DNA from: Bradyrhizobium sp. ORS 285
GTDB taxonomy: Bacteria > Pseudomonadota > Alphaproteobacteria > Rhizobiales > Xanthobacteraceae
Direction of reading: 5' to 3'
Assembly (NCBI RefSeq): GCF_900176205.1
Contig: NZ_LT859959.1
Coordinates: 4,609,001 to 4,673,000 of the forward strand
Length of the DNA stretch: 64,000 bases
Positions 29,147 to 35,905 of this stretch are shown here, one piece after another. A program made the position numbers and the translations under genes. Below the pieces are notes generated by a model. It worked only from the letters and a program-made list of their open reading frames with translations, was not told where the DNA came from and did no database searches. Within the stretch, counting starts at the first letter, position 1, and each line of letters starts with the position of its first letter.

Positions 29147-29213
29147 GGTGGGCACGGCGCGCGCGAGTTCATCGCGAACAGCCGACATCACGGCGCGCCT
29201 TTGCCCACCCTAC
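29147..29213 (-). repeat. REP repeat copy H
   Basis: Starts GGTGGGCACGGCGCGCGC and ends TTTGCCCACCCTAC. The inner loop is longer than in other copies. It lies 16 bp from the stop of the acyltransferase gene and, with G, might end transcription from both sides. Confidence 0.86.
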
Positions 29214-29228
29214 AGATCATCGCACGAC

Positions 29229-30401
29229 CTAGATGATCCGCGCCACCAGCGGCACTCGCCGCAGCAGTGCCGCCGCTCCCCAGCTCACCGCCAGCGTCCC
29301 CACCAGCACGATCGCGAATTTCACCGCGGCTGGCCATGCCGGATCGAACACCAGATATTGCAGCCAGAGCAGCGGCAGGAAGTGCAGCAGATAGATGCCG
29401 TAGGCCGACGGTTGCATGCGGTCCATCAGCGCCAGCGGCGCACGCGCCCAGCGCAGGAAGAAGGTCGGCACGCCGAATGCCATCGAGGCGCAGAAGCTCG
29501 CGACGGCGCTGCCATAGGCCGCGCGCCACCACAGCGGCGGGGACTCGAAATCGGCGATCCAGTTGTGATGCGCGTAGGCGAGCAACAGGATCATGCCGTA
29601 GCAGCCATAGGACAGACCGAACCAGATCGCCCAGGGCTGCACCAGCGCGCTCTCCTGCGCGAATGGTCCACTGCGCAAGCCCGCTGCGCCGATCGCGATG
29701 CCGGCGATGAAGAACGCCGGATAGAGCAGCGCGCGGCTCGCCTGCAGTGGCAGCGGGAAGTGCCCGGGCATGAACCACAGCCCGTCGCCGAAGCCGAGAT
29801 GCGGCGGCAGATAGGCCGCGTTGGCGATGACGAGGAAGACGAGAAAGCCTGTGAGCGGAGCACGCAGCAAATTGCCGGCCCAACGTCCGAGCACATCGAT
29901 CAGCTGTGGCGCGAACGCCCAGGCGAGCGCGGCTACGAAATCGAAGATCAAGAGCACGCCGAGAAACCAGGCCGAGCCCGATGGCCACGGACCTTCGCTG
30001 ATCATCCGCCACCACACCGTCGTGAACTGGTCCTCCGCCACGTAGTAGCGATAGTAGGCGATCGGCATGATCACGAAGATCGAGACGATGTAGGGCACTC
30101 CGAGTCGCAACGCGCGGCGGCCGAGATAGCCGGACGCGCCCCTGCGCTCCAGGCTCGCCGGCACGAACAGGCCGGAAATGAAGAACATGCAGGACATGAA
30201 GTAGCTGTCGTTGAACAGCGCGACGAGGTCGAAGCCGAGCCAGTGCATGCGGTCGCCGCCCTGGCCGAAATAGGTGTAGTTGATCGCGGAATGATAAAGC
30301 ACGACCGAGAGCGTGATGAAGGTGCGGGCGCGGTCGAGCGCCGCGACCCGGCCGCCGGCCGCCTCGGTTCGCGGCGGAGTTGGATTTACGCGCTCATGCA
30401 T
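29229..30401 (-). CDS. acyltransferase family 3 membrane protein
   Basis: 390 residues from the ATG at 30401; a TTG one codon upstream is possible. About ten hydrophobic helices. The N-terminal motif RARTFITLSVVLYHSAINY carries the conserved histidine of acyltransferase-3 (OafA/MdoC-like) proteins, and ALRLGVPYIVSIFVIMP fits the second conserved block. Such proteins move acyl groups onto periplasmic glycans, lipids or polysaccharides. No partner glycan genes adjoin it. Because the SGNH extension is missing, it is a single-domain type. Substrate unknown. Confidence 0.82.
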   Translation of the reverse strand: MHERVNPTPPRTEAAGGRVAALDRARTFITLSVVLYHSAINYTYFGQGGDRMHWLGFDLVALFNDSYFMSCMFFISGLFVPASLERRGASGYLGRRALRLGVPYIVSIFVIMPIAYYRYYVAEDQFTTVWWRMISEGPWPSGSAWFLGVLLIFDFVAALAWAFAPQLIDVLGRWAGNLLRAPLTGFLVFLVIANAAYLPPHLGFGDGLWFMPGHFPLPLQASRALLYPAFFIAGIAIGAAGLRSGPFAQESALVQPWAIWFGLSYGCYGMILLLAYAHHNWIADFESPPLWWRAAYGSAVASFCASMAFGVPTFFLRWARAPLALMDRMQPSAYGIYLLHFLPLLWLQYLVFDPAWPAAVKFAIVLVGTLAVSWGAAALLRRVPLVARII

Positions 30402-30550
30402 CAACGTCGGATCCAGGGATCAGCCATGCCATGAGGTTCTTTATACCGTGCAGACTCCAGAACGGATGACATCCTGCTTGAACAATCCGCGCCTTGCCGC
30501 CGGGCCGCGCGATCACGAACGCGTCAATGCCGAGCCGGATGTGAGACGCC

Positions 30551-30578
30551 GGGAATAAACCCGCCGCGAAACCGCTCT
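30551..30578 (+). promoter_or_regulatory. candidate ECF-type promoter of the metallophosphoesterase-cupredoxin-sigma operon
   Basis: GGGAATAAAC at 30551-30560 is a plausible ECF -35 element. Sixteen bases after GGGAAT comes CGCTCT (30573-30578), a plausible -10. It lies 38 bp upstream of the first gene of an operon that encodes its own ECF sigma factor, and ECF operons commonly autoregulate. Motif-based inference only. Confidence 0.35.
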
Positions 30579-30616
30579 CCTCACCCGCAAGCCCATGAGG
30601 GCCACGGGAGAGAACG

Positions 30617-31561
30617 ATGAGCTTCGACAATCATGATGACGGCGGTCACAGCCGCCGCAAGGTTCTGGAATGCATGACGTGGGCCGGCACCGGCGTGCTC
30701 TGGACGCTGACCGGCGGCGTGCCGCGCTCGCTCGGCCTCGTCGACGCCGCGCGCGCGGCCGAGCAGAAGGTCTCCGGCCTCACCTTCCTGCAGATCAGCG
30801 ACAGCCATGTCGGCTTCGACAAGCCGGCCAATCCCAATGCGATCGGCACGCTGGAGGAAGCCGTCAACCGGATCAAGGCGATGCCGGTGAAGCCGGCCTT
30901 CATGATCCATACCGGCGACATCTCGCACCTGTCGAAGGCGGCCGAGTTCGACGATGCCGACCGCATCATCTCGCAGACGCGGCTCGACGTCCACTACGTA
31001 CCCGGCGAGCATGATTTCCTCGACGAGGACGTCAAGCTCTATAAGGAGCGCTACGGCAAGGGGACGCGAGGCGCCGGCTGGTATTCGTTCGACGCAGGCG
31101 GCGTGCACTTCATCGGCCTCGTCAACGTCGTCGATCTCAAGGCCGGCGGCCTCGGCAATCTCTGCGCCGAGCAGCTCGCCTGGCTTGAGCAGGATCTCAA
31201 GGGCCGCTCCAAATCGACGCCGGTCGTCGTGTTCGCGCATATCCCGCTGTGGACGGTGTATCCGCAATGGGGCTGGGGCACCGAGGACGGTGGGCGCGCG
31301 CTCGACATGCTCAAGGGCTTCGGCTCGGTCACGGTGCTGAACGGCCACATCCATCAGGTGATGCAGAAGGTCGAGGGCAACGTCACCTTCCACACCGCGC
31401 GCTCGACCGCGTTCCCACAGCCGGCGCCGGGCACCGCGCCCTCGCCCGGCCCGATGAAGGTCGAGGATGCCAGGCTGCGCAGCCTGCTCGGCATCGCCAG
31501 CATCGACTTCAAGCTCGGCAACGAGCGCCTCGCCATCATCGACACGCCGCTGGCGGGCTGA
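30617..31561 (+). CDS. Tat-exported metallophosphoesterase
   Basis: 314 residues; GGGAGAG precedes the ATG at 30617. The N terminus has a twin-arginine motif (HSRRKVLECM, R13-R14) and a hydrophobic stretch ending near AARAA, so it is folded in the cytoplasm and exported. Calcineurin-like phosphoesterase metal ligands are in order: D62 and H64 (ISDSH), HTGDISH, GEHDF (GNHD equivalent), FAHIPLW and LNGHIHQ. It is the first gene of a four-gene operon followed by a cupredoxin, an ECF sigma factor and its anti-sigma factor. Phosphoesterase substrate unknown. Association with a copper protein and an ECF system suggests an envelope redox or stress role. Confidence 0.87.
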   Translation: MSFDNHDDGGHSRRKVLECMTWAGTGVLWTLTGGVPRSLGLVDAARAAEQKVSGLTFLQISDSHVGFDKPANPNAIGTLEEAVNRIKAMPVKPAFMIHTGDISHLSKAAEFDDADRIISQTRLDVHYVPGEHDFLDEDVKLYKERYGKGTRGAGWYSFDAGGVHFIGLVNVVDLKAGGLGNLCAEQLAWLEQDLKGRSKSTPVVVFAHIPLWTVYPQWGWGTEDGGRALDMLKGFGSVTVLNGHIHQVMQKVEGNVTFHTARSTAFPQPAPGTAPSPGPMKVEDARLRSLLGIASIDFKLGNERLAIIDTPLAG

Positions 31562-31572
31562 GGATCGATCGC

Positions 31573-31899
31573 ATGACCCTGTCAGCATTGTTGCGGCGAA
31601 GCGCTCGCCTCGCCCTCGGCGCCGCCGTGCTCGGCCTCGCGCCGCTGCACGCCGAGACCATCAAGGTGACGATCGACAACTTCACCTTCGCACCGGCGCA
31701 AGTCACGGTGAAGGTCGGCGACACCGTGACCTGGACCAATCACGACGACATTCCACATACGGTGGTGTCGGCCGGCAAATACAGGTCGAAGACGCTCGAC
31801 ACGGACGACAGCTTCTCATTCACCTTCACGTCCAGCGGCGACTACAAATACTTCTGTTCGCTGCATCCGCACATGACAGGGATGGTCAAGGTTGAGTAG
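31573..31899 (+). CDS. periplasmic cupredoxin (amicyanin/plastocyanin-like)
   Basis: 108 residues from the ATG at 31573 with GAGGA upstream. Signal peptide about 1-27 (ending PLHA). Type 1 copper ligands are visible: H62 in DIPHTVV and C95, H98 and M101 in YFCSLHPHMTG. The short C-x2-H-x2-M loop is amicyanin-like. It lies 11 bp after the metallophosphoesterase gene. Expected to carry single electrons in the periplasm; the partner is not evident in the window. Confidence 0.9.
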   Translation: MTLSALLRRSARLALGAAVLGLAPLHAETIKVTIDNFTFAPAQVTVKVGDTVTWTNHDDIPHTVVSAGKYRSKTLDTDDSFSFTFTSSGDYKYFCSLHPHMTGMVKVE

Positions 31900-31996
31900 C
31901 CTCACGAACCAGGGCATGAGAACAGCGTCATGGCCGGACCGGCAGCGAGCCGCCGCTCCGGCCGTGATGCGGCGCCCCGAACCGGAAAGGATGCCG

Positions 31997-32548
31997 GTGA
32001 GCACATCGCCTGATGATCCTGAGCAGGCGCGACGCTTCCGCGAGGCGGCGCTGCCCTATCTCGACGACGTCTACACGCTGGCACGCTATCTGCTGCGCAA
32101 CCCGGCCGACGCCGAGGACGCCGTGCAGGAATGTTATCTGCGGGCGCTGAAGCACTTCCACACCTATCGCGGCCCCGCGATGAAGCCGTGGCTGTTCGCG
32201 ATCCTGCGCAATGTCTGCCATGCCGAGTTTGCGAGGCGCGCCGTCGCGTCGGTCAAGACGCTCGACGATGCGCTAGAGGCTGCCGAACAGGCGCCGATCT
32301 GGCAGGAGAACGCCGAGACGCCGGAAGGCGCCGTGCTGCGCGAGCGCGACGCGTCTGCCATCCAGCAGATGATCGCCACGTTGGCCGAGCCGTTTCGCGA
32401 GACCTTCGTGCTGCGCGAGATCAACAATTTGTCCTATCGCGAGATTGCGGAGGCCGCCGGCGTGCCGGTCGGTACCGTGATGTCCCGCCTCGCCCGCGCC
32501 CGCGCCATGCTGCGCGCCGCCTGGCTCGCGCAGGAGGAGCCACGATGA
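31997..32548 (+). CDS. ECF RNA polymerase sigma factor
   Basis: 183 residues if it starts at the GTG at 31997. GGAAAGG at 31984-31990 directly abuts the ATG at 31991, leaving no spacing for it but 6 bp for the GTG; a far upstream ATG at 31916 is less likely. Region 2 contains LRNPADAEDAVQECYLRALKHF and region 4 the helix-turn-helix LSYREIAEAAGVPVGTVMSRLARAR. The stop overlaps the anti-sigma start (ATGA). Expected to direct transcription of its own operon. Confidence 0.87.
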   Translation: MSTSPDDPEQARRFREAALPYLDDVYTLARYLLRNPADAEDAVQECYLRALKHFHTYRGPAMKPWLFAILRNVCHAEFARRAVASVKTLDDALEAAEQAPIWQENAETPEGAVLRERDASAIQQMIATLAEPFRETFVLREINNLSYREIAEAAGVPVGTVMSRLARARAMLRAAWLAQEEPR

Positions 32549-33324
32549 TGACCTGCGACGAAGCGGAGATCCTGATCCACGCACTGGCTGACGGCGAGCT
32601 CGACGCCGGCCACGCACGCGAGGTCGAGGCCCATGTGACGAGCTGCCCGCGCTGTGCCGCCGAGCTCGCAGCGCTCAGGCAGATGAAGCAGGCGCTGGCG
32701 AGCACCGACTTGAGCTTCAAGGCACCCGCCGCCCTGCGCCAGCGCATCGAGGCTGCGCTGCCGGCGGTGCAGCCGTCGAACGTGACGCCGCTCGTTGCCG
32801 CGCCGAGCCGTCGCTCGTTGCTGAGGGGCTTCGCTATGGGTTCAGCCGTGTCGGCACTCGCTGCCACCGGCCTCGTCGCGATCGTGCTGCGCAATGACGA
32901 CCAGCAGCGCATCGAGGCGGAGATGGTCTCGGCACATCTGCGCTCGCTGCAGGCCGGCCATTTGACCGACGTGATCTCGACCGATCAGCACACCGTAAAG
33001 CCCTGGTTCAACGGAAAGCTCGACGTCGCGCCGCCGGTGATCGATCTGACCGCCGAGGGATTCACCCTGATCGGTGGCCGGCTCGACTACGTCGACGCGC
33101 GCGCCATCGGCGCGGTGGTCTATCGCCGCCGCCAGCACGTGATCAATCTGTTCGTCGCGCAGACGTCCTCGACCGAGCGCCGCGCACCGCGGCTGGACAC
33201 GCTGCAAGGCTTCAACATCCGCTCGTGGCGCGACCGCGGGCTGAGCTACTGGGCCGTGAGCGACATCAATGTCGAGGAGCTCAACGAGTTCGGCCAGCGC
33301 TTCGAGCGCGCGATGGGTGGGTGA
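32545..33324 (+). CDS. membrane anti-sigma factor with zinc-finger domain
   Basis: 259 residues. AGGAGG at 32532-32537 serves the ATG at 32545, which overlaps the sigma factor stop. The N-terminal zinc-binding anti-sigma domain has H30, C34 and C37 in HVTSCPRC. A single membrane segment lies about 97-118 (MGSAVSALAATGLVAIVL), preceded by a twin-Arg-like SRRSLLRG. A periplasmic domain of about 140 residues follows, including GGRLDYVDARAIGAVVYRRR, as in anti-sigma factors that sense envelope stress. It would hold the upstream sigma factor at the membrane until signalled. Confidence 0.87.
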   Translation: MMTCDEAEILIHALADGELDAGHAREVEAHVTSCPRCAAELAALRQMKQALASTDLSFKAPAALRQRIEAALPAVQPSNVTPLVAAPSRRSLLRGFAMGSAVSALAATGLVAIVLRNDDQQRIEAEMVSAHLRSLQAGHLTDVISTDQHTVKPWFNGKLDVAPPVIDLTAEGFTLIGGRLDYVDARAIGAVVYRRRQHVINLFVAQTSSTERRAPRLDTLQGFNIRSWRDRGLSYWAVSDINVEELNEFGQRFERAMGG

Positions 33325-33410
33325 ATAGAAAAGGATGGGCAGTATCGAGACAACTCGTCGTCGAGACGCACTAAGCGTGAAGGAGACGATCAAACGCGGT
33401 GTCAGTGAAT

Positions 33411-33570
33411 GCGCCCTCTCCCCTTGCGGGGAGGGCATGTAGGACGGTTCAGCAAGCTCGGTTAGGTGAGGGGTATGTTTCCACACGCGTCGCTCGCGGA
33501 GAGATACCCCTCACCTCATCGAGAACTTGGATGAGCCGGCGATGCCCTCTCCCGCAAGGGGAGAGGGCGC
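33411..33570. repeat. 160 bp inverted-repeat element
   Basis: Left arm GCGCCCTCTCCCCTTGCGGG to 33437 and right arm ATGCCCTCTCCCGCAAGGGG to 33570 are reverse complements with one extra base. Inner arms AGGTGAGGGGTAT (33464-33476) and ATACCCCTCACCT (33504-33516) are perfect. A further palindromic family, lying in the convergent gap between the anti-sigma and hpnO genes. Confidence 0.85.
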
Positions 33571-33617
33571 TGCATCGAGCAGCGCAAACCCGGCCGGCTA
33601 TCAGCTGTTGTCGCTGA

Positions 33618-33697
33618 GGATGGGCGAAGCGAAGCGTGCCCAGGGCAACGAGAGATCAGACGGTGGGCACGGCGCTTGGCGCCTTTGCCCACCCTCC
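33618..33697. repeat. REP repeat copy I (degenerate inverted pair)
   Basis: A shortened plus copy (GGATGGGCGAAGCGAAGCGT then GCCCAGG) and an intact minus copy from CGGTGGGCACGGCG to TTTGCCCACCCTCC (33661-33697). It ends 13 bp before the hpnO stop. Confidence 0.75.
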
Positions 33698-33709
33698 ATA
33701 TTCACCGGC

Positions 33710-35101
33710 TCACGCCGATTTGCGGATCGCGTTGTCGACCAGGGTCTTGCCGAGCGACCAGATCGCGCCGGGGACCTTGTGGCTCTGGGCGATGACGTCG
33801 TCGAAGGCGCGTTCGATCCAGCTGCAGTCTTCTTCGGTGATGGTCAGCGGCGGCAGCAGCTTGATGGTGTGGAGGCCGTGGCCGGCGACCTGGGTCAGGA
33901 TCTTGTGATCTTTGAACAGCGGCACCGTGATGAGCTGGCAGAACAGGCCCTTGTTGGCGCTCTCCAGCATGGTCCAGGAGGCCTTCAGACGCAGCGATTT
34001 CGGCGGGCCGAACTCGACGCCAATCATCAGGCCCTTGCCGCGGACTTCCTTGAGCAGCTCGTAGCCTGGCACCATCCGCGTCAGCGCCAGACGCAGCTCG
34101 GCGCCGCGCTTGGCGGCGGCCTCGACCAGCTTCTCCGCCTTCATCACCTCGAGGGTCGCGATACCAGCGGCCATCGCGAGGTCGTTCTTGGCGAAGGTCG
34201 AGCCGTGCACGACGGCACGATCCATGCGGTTGAAGATCTTGTCGAAGATCGCCTTGCGCGTGAGCAGCGCGCCCACCGGGACGTGACCACCCGACAGCGC
34301 CTTCGACAGCAGCACCATGTCGGGTTCGACGTTCCAATGTTCCACGGCGAGGAACCGCCCCGTGCGGCCCATGCCGGTCTGGATCTCGTCGGCGATGAAG
34401 ATCGTTCCGTACTTCTTGCAGAGCGCGGCGGCGCCCGGCAGGAACTCGTCGGAGGGCATGTTGACGCCCTTGCCCTGGATCGGCTCGACGATGAACGCTG
34501 CAATTTCGCGTGATGAGAGCGCCTGCTCGAGCGCGGCGAGGTCGTTGAACGGGATGGCGGTGCATCCCGGCAGCAGCGGCTCGAAGCCGGTGCGGAAGTT
34601 CGAATCATCCGTCAGCGACAGCGCGCCGTAGGTGAGGCCGTGATAGGAATGCCCGCAATAGACGATGCCCGGCCGTCCCGTGGCACCCCGCGCAAATTTG
34701 ATCGCCGCCTCGACGGTCTCTGCGCCGGAGTTCGCGAAGAACACCTTGTCCAGATACGGGACATATTCCAGCAGCCGCTCGGCCAGAACGCCCGCGAGCG
34801 TGGAGACGTCGAGCTGAACGAGGTTCGGCAAATCGCTGTCGAGAACGCTTTTCAGCGCATCTCGCAGGGTCGGATGATTGCGCCCGATTGCAAAGACGCC
34901 AAAACCGCTGAGTAGATCGAGGTAACGGGCGCCATCGCGATCGTAGAGATACTGCCCTTGTCCCTTTTGGAACCCGACATCGTATCCAATCGTCTTCAGG
35001 ACGCGGACCAATTGCTCGTTCAGATGCCGAGAATGCATGGTGCTGCGCTGCGCCTGGCGCTCCACAAACATCTCGGAAACGTCTATATTGGGCTTTAGCA
35101 T
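33710..35101 (-). CDS. hpnO: class III aminotransferase, probable aminobacteriohopanetriol synthase HpnO
   Basis: 463 residues from the ATG at 35101. PLP fold-type I, class III: glycine-rich FFANSGAETVEAAIKFAR binds the cofactor phosphate, GTIFIADEIQTGMGRTG carries the cofactor Asp, and LLSKALSGGHVPVGALL holds the Schiff-base lysine K267. General class III enzymes act on ornithine, diaminobutyrate or similar. The form encoded beside hpnN and other hpn genes is HpnO, which aminates the hopanoid side chain to make aminobacteriohopanetriol. Name rests on context and on the extended N terminus; family is certain. Confidence 0.78.
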   Translation of the reverse strand: MLKPNIDVSEMFVERQAQRSTMHSRHLNEQLVRVLKTIGYDVGFQKGQGQYLYDRDGARYLDLLSGFGVFAIGRNHPTLRDALKSVLDSDLPNLVQLDVSTLAGVLAERLLEYVPYLDKVFFANSGAETVEAAIKFARGATGRPGIVYCGHSYHGLTYGALSLTDDSNFRTGFEPLLPGCTAIPFNDLAALEQALSSREIAAFIVEPIQGKGVNMPSDEFLPGAAALCKKYGTIFIADEIQTGMGRTGRFLAVEHWNVEPDMVLLSKALSGGHVPVGALLTRKAIFDKIFNRMDRAVVHGSTFAKNDLAMAAGIATLEVMKAEKLVEAAAKRGAELRLALTRMVPGYELLKEVRGKGLMIGVEFGPPKSLRLKASWTMLESANKGLFCQLITVPLFKDHKILTQVAGHGLHTIKLLPPLTITEEDCSWIERAFDDVIAQSHKVPGAIWSLGKTLVDNAIRKSA

Positions 35102-35202
35102 CGGCTACATACTTCGGTTGATGGACGTGACGTCAACTGAAAACGCGCAATGCGGCGTTTTGCCCTCATTCGCACCATCAAAGCAAGCACGGGTTTCTGC
35201 CA

Positions 35203-35832
35203 ATGTTGCATCGCATTAGATCTCTCATGTCGACAACGATAGCATACTCCGCAGTGGTGTTCGCCGCAGGAATTTCTTCTGCGTTCGCGGCCGACCCCAC
35301 CGGCGACTGGCGGGTGGCTGACGGGGTTGCGAACATCCGAGTCGCACAATGCAATGGCAGCATGTGGGGCGTGGTGGCCTGGGAGAAGACCCCGGGCGGG
35401 CGTGACGTCAACAATCCCGATCCGGCCCGGCAGAGCCGGCCGACTTTGGGCATGCCGATCCTGATCGACATGAAGAAGAAGCCCGGCGCTGAGGCCTGGG
35501 AAGGCCAAGTCTACAACGCCAAGGACGGCAAGCTGTACGCCTCGACGATCACGCCGACCGATCCGGATCACCTGGAAATCCAGGGCTGTGTGCTCGGATT
35601 CCTCTGCGGCGGCGAGACCTGGACACGTGTTGGTCCTCCGATCCCGTCGAGCCCTGTCAACAGCATGGCCAAAGGTACGCAAAAACCAATCGCGCCGGCC
35701 CCTGCTCCCGCGCACAAGACTACGACGACCGGCGTCGGTACTGGTGCCATGGTTGCGGCTAAGCCGGCGGGCAAGCCCGCCGACCAGGTCGGCGACATCT
35801 GCCTGCTGCCGGAGGTCGCGCGCCCACACTGA
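35203..35832 (+). CDS. DUF2147 family secreted protein
   Basis: 209 residues. Signal peptide about 1-30 ending SSAFA before ADPTGDWRVADGVANIRV. The mature part has the DUF2147 layout: W near the start, CNGSMWGVVAWEK, a LGMPILIDMKK block, WEGQVYNAKDGKLYASTIT, and LEIQGCVLGFLCGGETWTRV. A Pro/Ala/Thr-rich tail of about 60 residues is added. Start at 35203, with 35227 an alternative; neither has a strong ribosome-binding site. It is divergent from hpnO and converges on hpnN, so it interrupts the hopanoid cluster. Function of DUF2147 is not established; a periplasmic or outer-membrane role is likely. Confidence 0.82.
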   Translation: MLHRIRSLMSTTIAYSAVVFAAGISSAFAADPTGDWRVADGVANIRVAQCNGSMWGVVAWEKTPGGRDVNNPDPARQSRPTLGMPILIDMKKKPGAEAWEGQVYNAKDGKLYASTITPTDPDHLEIQGCVLGFLCGGETWTRVGPPIPSSPVNSMAKGTQKPIAPAPAPAHKTTTTGVGTGAMVAAKPAGKPADQVGDICLLPEVARPH

Positions 35833-35851
35833 CGCGTCCCGCCAACCCAAC

Positions 35852-35886
35852 AAAAAAGCGGCCGATTTGCATCGGCCGCTTTTTTC
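35852..35886. terminator. bidirectional intrinsic terminator
   Basis: AGCGGCCGAT (35857-35866), loop TTGC and ATCGGCCGCT (35871-35880) make a perfect stem flanked by A6 on the left and T6 on the right. It works for both the DUF2147 gene (plus) and hpnN (minus), which converge here. Confidence 0.93.
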
Positions 35887-35905
35887 TTGTTGCGAATAGT
35901 TCGCC

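Noticed and set aside
28923..30434. Plus-strand open frame of about 500 codons covering the acyltransferase gene
   Set aside because: It runs through REP copies G and H and then antisense to a clear membrane protein gene; composition is typical of a shadow frame.
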